Shown here: positions 7,040 through 16,654 of the stretch, one piece after another
Numbering within the stretch: position 1 is the stretch's first letter
How the letters are laid out: every line of letters begins with the position of its first letter
NCBI GenBank assembly: GCA_910579805.1
Contig: CAJTWM010000013.1
Coordinates: forward strand, 1 to 64,000
Direction: 5' to 3'
From: an uncultured Lachnospiraceae bacterium
GTDB lineage: Bacteria > Bacillota > Clostridia > Lachnospirales > Lachnospiraceae
Length of the DNA: 64,000 nt
Position numbers and translations under genes: made by a program
The notes under the pieces: generated by a model
The model's database searches: none
What the model saw: the letters and a program-made list of their open reading frames with translations, nothing else
What the model was told of the DNA's origin: nothing

Positions 7040-8992
7040 TCATACTATTTCCATCCAGAAATCCTCTTTCTCACCGCAAAATCCCGGTTCTTCAAAAAAA
7101 GCGGCATATAACTGCCCGATCTCCTCGGCCGTCTTGACGGAATTATAGACCGTAAATGCGGATACGCAGCCTTTATAGGACCTTTGGAAAGGATCGCCCC
7201 CCAAAAGCACCTGCCTGCAGGATATCATGGTCGGGATATCCACGCGGTACCCTGCTTTTCTGCCGTTAATATAATAACTGACCGATTCGCTGAAAGCGTC
7301 ATAGGTCACGGCAACGAAACACCACTTATGGAGCGCTGCGGTACGACAGAAAGTATCATGCCAGCCGTTGTTCACATCGATATCCTCACTGATACGGTAA
7401 ATACTCTGTCCGCCGCTTATATAAGGCATCAAAGAAGCAAAACCGCCTAAATACCGCATATAAATAATACTGGTCCATTCCAGAGCGTCCTCCGGCTTGA
7501 TCCACATAGTAAGCGTATAACTGTTATCCGAAAAAAGCTTTCCCGGAAAACCGATCAGATTCTGTCCGGTCTCTCCTCCCGGGAAACGGATACCGCCCCA
7601 TATATCGCTGATACCGTCCGTAAATTCTACGCCGCCGCCTTTGATCTCGCCCGTGATCATGTCCTCGTCGTCAATGAGATCTTTTTTAAAATGAAACACC
7701 GTTTTCCGTTCGCTATGCATGACCTGCTTTTTCGTATATTCCTCAAATTCTTCAAAAGAAAACTTACCCGAATAAAATGTTCCCGCAGCCGCATCACATC
7801 CGCAGCTGCTTAAAAAGATCACTTCGTCTTTGTCGACCAGTCCCTGCGCGACCAGTAAAAGCTGCAGATCCTTGCTCAGTTTAATCAGTGTTTTAATGAT
7901 CTGTCTCCCTTTTTTATTTTGGATATTTTCTTTTATGTACGCTTCTTCAAATTTAAGGCTGTTGACCGGAAGGCGCCGCAAGTAACGGAAACTGGAGAAA
8001 TCTTCCCCAAAGTGGGTCAGAGCCAGTGAAAAACCCTGCTCCCTTAATTTTTTCATAGACAAGACCAGTTTATCGATGTCCCTTGTGGAAACCGCCTTTT
8101 CATCCAGCTCCAGTTCTATTTCTTCCGCCATGACGCCGTACCTGTCCATAATCTTTTGCAGACGCTTTCCTAAATGATCGTCTAAAAAGAGCAGTCTGGA
8201 CAATTGTATGCTGGCTTTGCCCTGCCCCCTGCCCTTTTGATGGAATTTTTCCAAATCTCTGCATACCAGTTCAAATACATACATATCCAGTTTTTTGATA
8301 AAACTGTTTCGTTCAAACAGCGGCCGGAAATCCTTCGTCTCCCAAAGGGTGCCGTCCTCCCGCCTCCAGACCGCATAGATCTGCGCCCGCTCCAATGTGG
8401 AGCTCTGCATATGAAACACGGGCTGGTAGCAGATTCCGAACCTTCCTTCCCTAAGCGCGCCGTCTGCATGTTCTTCCATCTCTTTCTCCGTCAGGAATTT
8501 TTCTTCCAGATCGTTATAAAACAGATAACAGCTTTTTCCGTTCTGCTTTGCCTCATACATCGCCGCATCGCTCTGATTGAGAAGCATCTCCAATCCTGTG
8601 TCGGCAGCCGCGTTCCAGACAATACCGATACTCACGGAAACGACGGTAAAAAAGTCCATTTCCTTGCCCTGCTTATGCATTTCCGATAGGATCAGCCCCG
8701 CCGTACGGGCCAAGTCCTCTTTGGATCTTTCTCCGAACATCACCAATACGAATTCGTCCCCGCCAAGACGCACTGCAACGGCTCCCGGCACACAATTTCG
8801 TAAAAGGCCGCCTACCGCTGCCAACAGTTCGTCTCCCGACTTATGTCCGTACACGTCGTTGACGGTCTTAAAATTGTCTAAGTCCAGAAACATAAAATGA
8901 ACGTTATCCTTTCCTGACAGTTCGGCGTATTTCTCGTAAAGGCCTTTCCGATTATATAATCCTGTTAAATAATCATAAATACTGTTTTCCAT
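7040..8992 (-). CDS. GGDEF / degenerate EAL / LamG-like protein
   Basis: 650 residues, no signal peptide or membrane helix. Residues ~1-160 form a GGDEF domain with an intact RLGGDEFV site (~74-81), so it is probably an active diguanylate cyclase. Residues ~165-425 form an EAL domain that has lost its key positions: the EAL triplet reads YAV in AQIYAVWR, DDFG reads THFG and AEGVE reads AQGLV. It is probably a c-di-GMP sensor or structural domain rather than a phosphodiesterase. Residues ~440-635 form a LamG/concanavalin-like jellyroll (TLTMWIKPEDALEWTSIIYM, HKWCFVAVTYDAFS, YYINGRKAGY). I start it at the ATG at 8992 with GGAG 5 nt upstream. The longer frame to 9088 runs into an inverted repeat. 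Confidence 0.88.
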   Translation of the reverse strand: MENSIYDYLTGLYNRKGLYEKYAELSGKDNVHFMFLDLDNFKTVNDVYGHKSGDELLAAVGGLLRNCVPGAVAVRLGGDEFVLVMFGERSKEDLARTAGLILSEMHKQGKEMDFFTVVSVSIGIVWNAAADTGLEMLLNQSDAAMYEAKQNGKSCYLFYNDLEEKFLTEKEMEEHADGALREGRFGICYQPVFHMQSSTLERAQIYAVWRREDGTLWETKDFRPLFERNSFIKKLDMYVFELVCRDLEKFHQKGRGQGKASIQLSRLLFLDDHLGKRLQKIMDRYGVMAEEIELELDEKAVSTRDIDKLVLSMKKLREQGFSLALTHFGEDFSSFRYLRRLPVNSLKFEEAYIKENIQNKKGRQIIKTLIKLSKDLQLLLVAQGLVDKDEVIFLSSCGCDAAAGTFYSGKFSFEEFEEYTKKQVMHSERKTVFHFKKDLIDDEDMITGEIKGGGVEFTDGISDIWGGIRFPGGETGQNLIGFPGKLFSDNSYTLTMWIKPEDALEWTSIIYMRYLGGFASLMPYISGGQSIYRISEDIDVNNGWHDTFCRTAALHKWCFVAVTYDAFSESVSYYINGRKAGYRVDIPTMISCRQVLLGGDPFQRSYKGCVSAFTVYNSVKTAEEIGQLYAAFFEEPGFCGEKEDFWMEIV

Positions 8993-9013
8993 AATTTCTC
9001 CATATTGATTGTC

Positions 9014-9097
9014 AGAGCGTGTTTGAAAATTGCTTTCCCCGGGGTGTGCAGGTGTCCTGCCATTAAAATGGCAGGAATGAATTTTCAAACACGCTCT
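9014..9097. repeat. Inverted repeat with 18-bp perfect arms
   Basis: Left arm AGAGCGTGTTTGAAAATT (9014-9031) is matched exactly by the complementary right arm at 9080-9097. Between them lies a nested palindrome (TGTCCTGCCATT/AATGGCAGGA). The 84-bp element resembles a small non-autonomous element or a long hairpin. Weaker relatives of the arm occur near 3040 (AGAGGGTGTTTCAAAAAT) and 28066 (AGAACGTGTTTAAAC). Confidence 0.75.
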
Positions 9098-9343
9098 AGG
9101 GTAATTATTTACGGCATCATTTTTTATCTACATTTATATAAATTATTATACTTTATTTTAAATATATCACATTATGACTATAAATCAACACATTTTTCAC
9201 TCATTTATTGATTTTTTTAATAATATTTATGAAAATTCCCGTCAAAAGTTAGTGTATATTGACCATAAAATAATTTAGAAAATAGATGAACCTTTTCAAC
9301 CAATACAGAAAGATATTCATTTTATACTATTCATACCTATATG
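9098..9343. other. AT-rich intergenic region
   Basis: Very AT-rich spacer between the exporter permease gene and the GGDEF gene. It probably holds the GGDEF gene promoter. No ORF, RNA or clear terminator was recognised. Confidence 0.4.
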
Positions 9344-10561
9344 CTATTCATGCCTGAGCGCTTCGATGGGGCTTAATTTTGCCGCCTTCTTGGCAGGATA
9401 GATCCCGAAAAACAGTCCGACCGCCGAAGAAAAAACAGAAGCCCCGAGTACGGTAGTTATTCTGACCTGCGCAGAAAATCCCAACAGTCCGCAGACCCCG
9501 AAAGCGCCAAGCACCCCTATCGTAATGCCGATCAGTCCGCCAAGCAAAGTGATGATCGCCGACTCGGATAAAAATTGCAGTAAAATAGAATTCGTCCTTG
9601 CGCCCAGCGCCTTACGGATCCCGATCTCCCTCGTCCGCTCCGTCACGGATACCAGCATAATGTTCATAACGCCGATACCTCCTACCAGCAGCGAGATCGC
9701 CGCCACAAATACGACAAATACCGTAACATATCCTAGCACCGAGGTAATGGAAGTCAGGTAATCGTTGAAATCTTCCACCAAAATAAGTCCCTGTCCCCTC
9801 ACATTGTGCCGCGCCTCCAAAAGGCTGACGCACTCTCTGGCCATCTGGCTGGAATGCTCCGCCGAATCTCCCACTACCAAAAACTGATCTACGCTCTCCA
9901 CATAAAATCCGTAGGCGCTGCCCACTACGGTAAGGGGGATCTCCACATTGACATTTTCATCCACATATCCCATAGTCAGCATGGATGAGGCGCTGTCCTG
10001 ACGGATTCCCACTATGGTAAAGTCCTGTGATATTCCATAAATGGACACCTCGATCTCCATACCGACGACGTCCGTAGTCCCGAACATCTTCATTGCACCG
10101 GACTGGGTAACGACGCATACTTTTTGGGCGGAAAAATAATCGTCCCCCGTAAAATATTTCCCTTTGACAACCGGATCGCTGCTAGAAAATTCCAACCCTT
10201 CGGTTCCGCCGCTCACAATCCCCGTAAAGGTACCTTTTTTAGCGGTCACCGCTCCCTGAAACCCGTAATTGGGCGTGATCGCCTTAATGTGCCCCACCCG
10301 CTCTCTTAACATCTGAAAGTCTTCTTCGTTAAATTCCACCGATTCTCCGTTGTCGTTGCTTCTTGAGTAAATATAGATCTGGCCGCCCGCCATATTGTTT
10401 AGTTCCCCCGTGATCTCGCTTTTCACGCCGTTACCGATAGAAATGATCATAATGACGGAAGAAATACCGATAATGATGCCAAGCATGGTAAGAACGGAAC
10501 GGCCCTTGTTGCTCCTGATATTCATCAGGGCAATTTTAATAAATTCCCAAAATTGTGACAT
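9344..10561 (-). CDS. MacB-type ABC transporter permease
   Basis: 405 residues. It has an N-terminal helix (GRSVLTMLGIIIGISSVIMIISIGNGV), a large extracytoplasmic MacB-PCD domain (~50-270), and three C-terminal helices of the FtsX domain. The signature VTERTREIGIRKALGA lies at ~307-322, and the end is AKLSPIEALRHE. It forms the membrane part of an exporter for peptides, antibiotics or similar substrates. It follows the adaptor gene by 15 nt and the separate ATPase gene lies upstream, so the three form one operon. Confidence 0.92.
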   Translation of the reverse strand: MSQFWEFIKIALMNIRSNKGRSVLTMLGIIIGISSVIMIISIGNGVKSEITGELNNMAGGQIYIYSRSNDNGESVEFNEEDFQMLRERVGHIKAITPNYGFQGAVTAKKGTFTGIVSGGTEGLEFSSSDPVVKGKYFTGDDYFSAQKVCVVTQSGAMKMFGTTDVVGMEIEVSIYGISQDFTIVGIRQDSASSMLTMGYVDENVNVEIPLTVVGSAYGFYVESVDQFLVVGDSAEHSSQMARECVSLLEARHNVRGQGLILVEDFNDYLTSITSVLGYVTVFVVFVAAISLLVGGIGVMNIMLVSVTERTREIGIRKALGARTNSILLQFLSESAIITLLGGLIGITIGVLGAFGVCGLLGFSAQVRITTVLGASVFSSAVGLFFGIYPAKKAAKLSPIEALRHE

Positions 10562-10576
10562 TGCCGTTCTCCTCTT

Positions 10577-12076
10577 CTATTCTGCCGGAACCGCCGTTAC
10601 CGGCATCCCTTCCGCGATTCCCGCGACCACATTGGAAATGACTTCCTCTCCTTCCGATAACCCTTCCCGTATCTCGATATAAGTATTGGAAGAAATGCCG
10701 GTGACCACGTCTTTTCTGACAACCACGCCGTTTTCCACCGTATAAACGAACTCTCCCTCCTGATCCGCATTCACACACTCTACCGGAAGAAGCAATACTT
10801 TTGACGCTTCTTTCGTGTCGATCAGAACCTTGGCTTCAATGCCGAGATAAATAAATTCATCCGGATTGTCGATCCTGATCTCGGCGCCCACCGACGCCGT
10901 TCCCGCCGCATTGACCGTAGCCATTTTATCGATCTTTGACACTTCCCCTTTATACTCATGTCCGGAAACCGTGATCTGCGCTTTCTGTCCCACCGCGATC
11001 TTCTCCAGATCGTATTTGGTCACATAAATATCCACTTTCACTTTATCTCTGTTTGCCAGCGTTAAAAGGTTCGTTCCCTCCGCTACCGGCGCTCCCTCCA
11101 CTACCGACAGTTCCGTAACGATCCCGTTAAACTCTGCGCAGATGCCATCCGACGCATAACCGTAATCCTCCGCCGCTTCTTCCGTCGTCATATTGGAAAT
11201 CTCATGGTTTGCCTCTAACTCGCTTCTCTGATAGGCATTCATCACTCCCGCCTCCGAAGAAGCTTTCTGGCTTTCCATTTCCGCCTGATATTCTTTATAA
11301 TGGGTTACTTTTTCCTGTTCCTCCGAGATCCGGTCCTGCAATTCCCTGACTCTGCTGTCATTGTTCATCTGCCCCAGTTGATAGGCGACCTGCTGGGCTG
11401 CAATATTGTTGTTCTTGATCTCCTCGTTCAGCCGCTCTGCTTCTCCCTGATTTCCTTCTTTTTCCGCTTTCTGCAGATCGTTCTGTAATTGGATTCCGTA
11501 AATAGCGATATTGGTAGACGCCTGATTATAATACGCGCTCAAATCTGCCTGTAATTCATCCAGTTCTTTCTGTAGCTGCTTTATGTAATTTTCTTCGTCT
11601 GCAATCTGTTGTTCCAGTACGGCAAGATTGGTAGACGCCTCTGCAAACTTGCCCTGATTTTCGTTCGCTTTTTGTACGGTATTCTGGTAACTTCCCTCGT
11701 TTGCCTGCGCCTGCAGATCCGCCTGCCTTTTCGTATGCTCCGCGGTCTCCTTGTCAAAAAGAATCATCTGCGCGCCGTTTTCCACCGCATCTCCCGCTTC
11801 TACAAAAATATTTCCTATCGTTCCGTTTATTTTTGAAAAATACGTTTTTATTTCTTCGCTTGCCACGCTGCCGCTGGCGCTGACGGTTTCTTTGATATCC
11901 CCTCTAAGCGCCTGCGTTGTGAAAACCGTCATCGCCGCATCCTTTGCAAAAATCGTATTCGCGCCTATGAAGAGAACGAGTACCGCCGCCGCTGAAAGGA
12001 TCACGATCTTTCGTTTTTTCTTCTTATCCATCTTCGGTTTTTCACCGGACGGATTTTTTTTCTCTGCATTCTTCAT
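10577..12076 (-). CDS. MacA/HlyD-type periplasmic-adaptor-like subunit
   Basis: About 499 residues. A lysine-rich cytoplasmic start and one N-terminal helix (KIVILSAAAVLVLFIGANTIFA) come first. A biotinyl-lipoyl half (SGSVASEEIKTYFSKINGTI) follows. A long coiled coil (~110-290) is rich in Glu, Gln and Lys. The second lipoyl half and a beta-barrel come next (GIVTELSVVEGAPV, KVDIYVTKYDLEKIAVGQKA). The C-terminus ends with the MacA-like EVISNVVAGIAEGMPV. The ATG at 12076 has GGAGGT 6 nt upstream. It bridges the MacB-like permease to the outside; no outer-membrane partner is expected in a Firmicute. Confidence 0.9.
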   Translation of the reverse strand: MKNAEKKNPSGEKPKMDKKKKRKIVILSAAAVLVLFIGANTIFAKDAAMTVFTTQALRGDIKETVSASGSVASEEIKTYFSKINGTIGNIFVEAGDAVENGAQMILFDKETAEHTKRQADLQAQANEGSYQNTVQKANENQGKFAEASTNLAVLEQQIADEENYIKQLQKELDELQADLSAYYNQASTNIAIYGIQLQNDLQKAEKEGNQGEAERLNEEIKNNNIAAQQVAYQLGQMNNDSRVRELQDRISEEQEKVTHYKEYQAEMESQKASSEAGVMNAYQRSELEANHEISNMTTEEAAEDYGYASDGICAEFNGIVTELSVVEGAPVAEGTNLLTLANRDKVKVDIYVTKYDLEKIAVGQKAQITVSGHEYKGEVSKIDKMATVNAAGTASVGAEIRIDNPDEFIYLGIEAKVLIDTKEASKVLLLPVECVNADQEGEFVYTVENGVVVRKDVVTGISSNTYIEIREGLSEGEEVISNVVAGIAEGMPVTAVPAE

Positions 12077-12135
12077 TTTTATACCTCCCTGCACGTTGCA
12101 ACGCGCGCAAATTAATAAGTTGATTTAGAATTTCC

Positions 12136-12846
12136 CTATTCATGATCTCTGTCCGCCGGTATGCTCCGCGCGGAATCCGACTCCACTCTTCCGTCCCTGA
12201 TCTTGATCACCCGGTCCGCCTGTCCTGCGATCTCATTATCATGCGTGATCAGTATGACCGTTCTTCCCTCTCCATGCAGCTCCCTTAAGATCTGCATAAT
12301 CTCCTGAGTGGAATTGGAATCCAGATTTCCGGTAGGCTCATCGGCGAGAATGACCGGAGGCGCCTGCGCAATGGCCCTTGCTATAGCCACCCTCTGCTGC
12401 TGGCCGCCGGACATTTCCGCCGGTTTATGCCCCGTCCGGTGAGAAAGCCCTACTTTTTCAAGCGCCGCTCTGGCAAGCTCTTCCCTTTCTTTTTTACCTA
12501 CTCCTCTATAGATCAGGGGAAGTTCCACATTTTCCAATGCAGTCAGATTTTGGATCAGATTAAATCCTTGAAAAATAAATCCGATTTCTTTGTTCCTGAT
12601 ATCGGAGAGTTCATCGTCCGTCAGTTTTGAAACATCCTGTTCGTTCAGCATATAAGTTCCGCTTGTAGGCACATCCAGACACCCCAGCATATTCATCAGC
12701 GTAGACTTTCCTGAACCGGACTGCCCGATAATGGCGACAAATTCATTTTCGTTTATCACAAGGCTCACATGATCCAACGCCCGTACTTCATTTTCTCCGG
12801 GATTATATATTTTACACATATCCCGTATCTCAACTAAAGCGTTCAT
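12136..12846 (-). CDS. MacB/LolD-type ABC transporter ATPase
   Basis: 236 residues. Walker A GQSGSGKST (~40), Q loop IFQGFNLI, signature MSGGQQQRVAIARA (~143), Walker B VILADEPTGNLD and the switch histidine LITHD. This is the class that pairs with FtsX/MacB-fold permeases. It is the first gene of the exporter operon, 59 nt upstream of the adaptor. There is no regulator next to it, so the inducing signal is unknown. Confidence 0.93.
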   Translation of the reverse strand: MNALVEIRDMCKIYNPGENEVRALDHVSLVINENEFVAIIGQSGSGKSTLMNMLGCLDVPTSGTYMLNEQDVSKLTDDELSDIRNKEIGFIFQGFNLIQNLTALENVELPLIYRGVGKKEREELARAALEKVGLSHRTGHKPAEMSGGQQQRVAIARAIAQAPPVILADEPTGNLDSNSTQEIMQILRELHGEGRTVILITHDNEIAGQADRVIKIRDGRVESDSARSIPADRDHE

Positions 12847-13032
12847 TGCTCCTCCCGGCCGGTATGTATGGCTGATGGTATTCCTTTTCCGGCCGCCCTT
12901 TCTTTCTTATATTTATTTTATTATTTCAGTCTCATCTGTATTATTCAATTAATACAATAATGCATTTTTTCTTTTTTGTCAACTTTGCCTATGCATTTTA
13001 GCATATCAGAACCGTTTCCGCCATATAAAATG

Positions 13033-13088
13033 GAAAAACCGGCCTCTCTTAATATCGGGACACGCCCAAAACTAAGAAAGAACCGGTC
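13033..13088 (-). terminator. Intrinsic terminator after the riboflavin transporter gene
   Basis: On the minus strand, GACCGGTTCTTTCTTA pairs with TAAGAGAGGCCGGT and is followed by TTTTTCC. It starts about 18 nt past the transporter stop codon. Confidence 0.7.
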
Positions 13089-13105
13089 TTCCACCGACAC
13101 ATATT

Positions 13106-13867
13106 TTAAGAAGCAACTGCTTTATTTTTATTTCTGACCCGATAATCCTGTACTTTCAAAATAGGACTCAGGCTCTTATATACAAGCAGCGTCACCGCCG
13201 AAACGGAAATTCCCTTTATCAGGTTGAGCGGCGCTACCGCCATGATCACAAAGGTCGTAACGTTCGTAATGCCCGGATTGATCTGCGTTCCCATGGCAAT
13301 GATACCTTCCAACGGCATTCCAAAAAGCTCCGCAAACTTAGGCAGCAGATAAACGGCGTTAAAAGCCGTCCCAAATATGGTAAGGATTACCGTTCCTATA
13401 CCGCAGCCGACGATCGCGGTCTTTTTATTTTTCTTAAAAAGATAAATAACGGAGGCAGGTAAAATAAAGCTGCATCCTACGGCAAAATTAGCCAGTTCGC
13501 CCACAAACGCCGTGGAGGTGGATTTGAACAGCAGCTTCAACAAGATCTTGCAAAACTCGATCATAACGCCCGCCACAGGGCCAAATGCAAAAGTCCCGAT
13601 CAATGCCGGAAGTTCGCTGAAATCCAGTTTGTAAAAGAACGGCGCGAAAGGCATCTGGATCTCAAACAGCATCAAAATGGACGCGATCGCCGAGAACATA
13701 CCGATCATGACTATTTTTCTTGTGTGAAAGATCTTTTCGTTCACTCCCGCTTTTTTCTGCGCATATTTCTCCGCCGCATAGGCAATGACAAACAGCACAG
13801 CCACCACGGCAAGAAATTCCAATACAAATATTACGTTTTTCTCCAGGTTTTCCAATAGATCGCTCAT
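13106..13867 (-). CDS. ribU: ECF transporter S component, riboflavin (RibU-like)
   Basis: 253 residues with about six hydrophobic segments. After an N-terminal helix and a lysine-rich linker comes the S-component core, starting KIVMIGMFSAIASILMLFEI. PFFYKLDFSELPALIGTFAFGP matches the substrate-binding region of riboflavin-type S components. It would bind riboflavin and work with the shared EcfAAT module encoded elsewhere. The FMN riboswitch and terminator upstream give strong support for the substrate. A long N-terminal extension (~45 residues with its own helix) precedes the usual start of the family. Confidence 0.9.
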   Translation of the reverse strand: MSDLLENLEKNVIFVLEFLAVVAVLFVIAYAAEKYAQKKAGVNEKIFHTRKIVMIGMFSAIASILMLFEIQMPFAPFFYKLDFSELPALIGTFAFGPVAGVMIEFCKILLKLLFKSTSTAFVGELANFAVGCSFILPASVIYLFKKNKKTAIVGCGIGTVILTIFGTAFNAVYLLPKFAELFGMPLEGIIAMGTQINPGITNVTTFVIMAVAPLNLIKGISVSAVTLLVYKSLSPILKVQDYRVRNKNKAVAS

Positions 13868-13940
13868 AAGATTTCTCCTTTTTAAGGAAATTCTTCGTTG
13901 ATCCGTACTGTAAAATATATCGGCCGGTCAAAAACCCGAT

Positions 13941-13987
13941 AAAAAATCCCGAATCAGACGCTTCTTCATGCATCGGCGATTCGGGAT
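13941..13987 (-). terminator. Riboswitch-controlled terminator
   Basis: On the minus strand, ATCCCGAATC and GATTCGGGAT pair around a 27-nt loop and are followed by TTTTTTATC. It lies between the FMN aptamer and the transporter start, the usual place for the expression platform. FMN binding should favour this terminator. Confidence 0.85.
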
Positions 13988-14039
13988 CAACTCCGCTAAA
14001 TACCGCACGGCAAAATACCGTACCTTAAAATACAGATCT

Positions 14040-14180
14040 CTTCTCTCATCCAGACTTTACTGTCGGTTTTGGAATAAAGCTCTTAACTCCTGCTCGCACC
14101 AAATCGGCTATATTTCTATAGTTCGCGGACTTATCTGACGAATCACCGCCGGTAGGGAATCGCACCCAACCCCGAAGAAC
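14040..14180 (-). promoter_or_regulatory. FMN riboswitch (RFN element)
   Basis: The minus strand carries the conserved RFN blocks in order: TTCTTCGGGG, GGGTGCGATTCCCTACCGG, CGGTGAT, GTCCGCGA, GATTTGGTG and ACCGACAGTAAAGTCTGGAT, then GAGAGAAGA. It controls the RibU-like gene downstream through the terminator at 13941-13987. Confidence 0.97.
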
Positions 14181-14207
14181 TTGCCTCTATTTATTTTTAT
14201 ATTTTAT

Positions 14208-14236
14208 ATAGTATTCTTATAAGGCGGGATTGTCAA
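14208..14236 (-). promoter_or_regulatory. Sigma-A promoter for the riboswitch transcript
   Basis: TTGACA (complement of 14231-14236), 17-nt spacer, TACTAT (complement of 14208-14213). It lies about 28 nt upstream of the RFN element. Confidence 0.8.
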
Positions 14237-14290
14237 TATTTATTTTCTTTCAGCCTGCAGGGCTTTTCCGTTTCAGGCTAAATTTTCCTG

Positions 14291-16654
14291 CTATTTTACC
14301 TTCATCGTTAATCCGATCCTCTTCTTCGGCACATCCACCGACAGCACCTGCACGTCTACCACGTCTCCGACGCTGACCGCTTCTAGCGGATGCTTGATGA
14401 ACCGGTTCGTGATCTCGGAAATATGCACCAGTCCGTCCTGATGCACGCCGATATCCACAAAGACTCCGAAATCGATCACATTGCGCACCGTTCCCTTTAG
14501 CACCATACCGGGTTTTAAATCTTTCATATCCAATACGTCGCTTCTAAGGATCGGCGCAGGCATATTGTCCCTCGGATCTCTTGCCGGTTTTTCCAGTTCC
14601 TTCAAAATATCGGTCAACGTAATCTCTCCGATCCCCAGTTCTTCGGCAAGCTTCTTTTTATCCTTAACCCTGCGCTCCAAGTTTCCGGTCCGCAGCGCAG
14701 CGTTGCCGGAAATCTCGCTCACGCTCCCCTTCGGCGCGTTGTCGGCCGGCTGTCCCTTTAATCCGGTGCCGGAAAGCGCGGCCGCCAATGCTTTGCCCAT
14801 TGCCGTATTGGTATTTTTTACCACCACTTGTTTTTGTTTTTGAGCCGGTTTTTCTTTCGTCTTCGTTTCCGTTTTCTTTCCTGCCGCTCTTTCGGCAGCC
14901 GCCTTTTTCTGCGCCGCCTTTACGTCTTCCATCGTCAGTCCCAGCTTTTCCAGAAGCTTTCCGGCCGCCTCATAAGATTCCGGGTGTACGCTCGTTGCAT
15001 CCAAAGGATTTTCTCCGTCCGAGATCCGCATGAAACCTGCGCACTGTTCGTAAGCTTTCGGTCCCAGCTTGGGAACTTTCAATAACTGTTTCCTGTTTAC
15101 AAACCTGCCGTTGGTTTCCCTGTAATCCACAATATTTTTTGCGATCGCTTTGGAAATCCCTGAAATATATTCCAAAAGAGAGGCTGATGCGGTATTAAGA
15201 TCCACGCCGACTTTATTTACGCTGTCCTCTACCACGCCGTTTAAGGCGTCGCTCAGCTTCTTTTGGTTCATATCATGCTGATACTGTCCTACCCCGATAG
15301 ACTTCGGATCGATCTTAACCAGTTCGGCAAGCGGATCCTGCAGCCTTCTGGCAATAGACGCGGCGCTCCTCTGCCCTACGTCAAAATTCGGAAATTCTTC
15401 CGTGGCAAGTTTACTTGCGGAATAGACGGACGCCCCCGCTTCATTTACGATCACATACTGTACCGGTGTATCCAGCTCTTTCAAAAGTTCCACGATCACC
15501 TGCTCGGATTCTCTGGAAGCGGTTCCGTTTCCTACGGAGATCAAGGTTATATGATATTTTTTAATCAGTTTTTTTAGTTCCGTTTTAGCTTCTTCCACTT
15601 TGTTCTGCGGCGCGGTGGGGAAGATTACTTTCGTGTCCAGCACTTTTCCCGTTTCATCCACTACGGCAAGTTTACAGCCCGTGCGGAACGCAGGATCCCA
15701 GCCAAGCACTACTTTTCCCACGATCGGCGGCTGCAATAAAAGCTGCTCCAAATTTTTCCCGAATACAGAGATCGCGCCGTCCTCTGCCTTTTCCGTCAGG
15801 TCGCTGCGTATCTCTCTTTCTATGGCGGGCGCGATCAGCCTTGCATAGCTGTCTTCTATCACCGCTTCTAAGACCGGTCTGGTATTCGGATTTTCTTTCG
15901 TGATCACTTTCTTGGCAAGATACTGTAAAATCCTCTCCTCCGGAGCCTCCACCTTTACGGTCAGGATCTTTTCCTTTTCCCCGCGATTTAAAGCAAGCGT
16001 CCTATGCCCCGCTACCTTTTTTACAGGCTCTTCATAATTATAATACATTTCATAGACGCTCTCCGCTTTTTCGTCTTTTGCGGTGCTGATCAGCTTTCCT
16101 TCCTCTACCGTAATATTTCTGATATAAATACGGTAATCCGCTTCGTCGGAAATACTTTCCGCAATAATGTCCTTTGCACCCTGAAGCGCTTCTTCCGCGC
16201 TCTTTACTTCCTTCTCTTCCGATATGTATTTAGCGGCCTCCTCCAGTACGGGCCGTTCCGTCTCCTGCCGTAAAATAAACTCGGCAAGCCCTTCCAGTCC
16301 CTTTTCTTTTGCAACGCTTGCTCTTGTTTTCCTCTTCGGCCTGTATGGACGGTACAGATCTTCCACAACGACAAGGGTTTCCGCCGCAAGAATCTTTTCT
16401 TTCAATTCTTCCGTAAGTTTCCCCTGTTCTTCAATACTTCCGATCACCTGCTCCTTTTTCTCTTCCAAATTTCTCAGATAGGTAAGCCTCTCAAACAGAT
16501 TCCGGAGTACTTCGTCATTTAAAGATCCGGTCGCTTCCTTCCGGTATCTGGAAATAAAGGGAATGGTATTCCCCTCGTCAATCAGCTTCACAGCAGCTTC
16601 TACCTGCCACTTTTCTACGTTCAGTTCTTCTTTCAATTTTAAAATAATATCCAT
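14291..16654 (-). CDS. tex: Tex-family S1 RNA-binding transcription accessory protein
   Basis: 787 residues. It has the Tex N-terminal helical region (TIPFISRYRKEATGSLNDE at ~31), the YqgF-like RNase H fold (~315-440, GWDPAFRTGCKLAVVD) and a helix-hairpin-helix part (GVGQYQHDMNQKKL, LLKVPKLGPKAYEQCAGF). A C-terminal S1 domain (~715-785, GMVLKGTVRNVIDFGVFVDIG) completes it. Between the HhH and S1 parts is a lysine/alanine-rich insert (~590-670) that is longer than in most Tex proteins. Tex binds nucleic acid and acts in transcription; its exact role is unsettled. Confidence 0.94.
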   Translation of the reverse strand: MDIILKLKEELNVEKWQVEAAVKLIDEGNTIPFISRYRKEATGSLNDEVLRNLFERLTYLRNLEEKKEQVIGSIEEQGKLTEELKEKILAAETLVVVEDLYRPYRPKRKTRASVAKEKGLEGLAEFILRQETERPVLEEAAKYISEEKEVKSAEEALQGAKDIIAESISDEADYRIYIRNITVEEGKLISTAKDEKAESVYEMYYNYEEPVKKVAGHRTLALNRGEKEKILTVKVEAPEERILQYLAKKVITKENPNTRPVLEAVIEDSYARLIAPAIEREIRSDLTEKAEDGAISVFGKNLEQLLLQPPIVGKVVLGWDPAFRTGCKLAVVDETGKVLDTKVIFPTAPQNKVEEAKTELKKLIKKYHITLISVGNGTASRESEQVIVELLKELDTPVQYVIVNEAGASVYSASKLATEEFPNFDVGQRSAASIARRLQDPLAELVKIDPKSIGVGQYQHDMNQKKLSDALNGVVEDSVNKVGVDLNTASASLLEYISGISKAIAKNIVDYRETNGRFVNRKQLLKVPKLGPKAYEQCAGFMRISDGENPLDATSVHPESYEAAGKLLEKLGLTMEDVKAAQKKAAAERAAGKKTETKTKEKPAQKQKQVVVKNTNTAMGKALAAALSGTGLKGQPADNAPKGSVSEISGNAALRTGNLERRVKDKKKLAEELGIGEITLTDILKELEKPARDPRDNMPAPILRSDVLDMKDLKPGMVLKGTVRNVIDFGVFVDIGVHQDGLVHISEITNRFIKHPLEAVSVGDVVDVQVLSVDVPKKRIGLTMKVK

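Noticed and set aside
9344..12846. Tripartite ABC exporter considered as part of a bacteriocin system
   Set aside because: No peptide gene, immunity gene or regulator nearby; it is an ordinary MacAB-type exporter operon.
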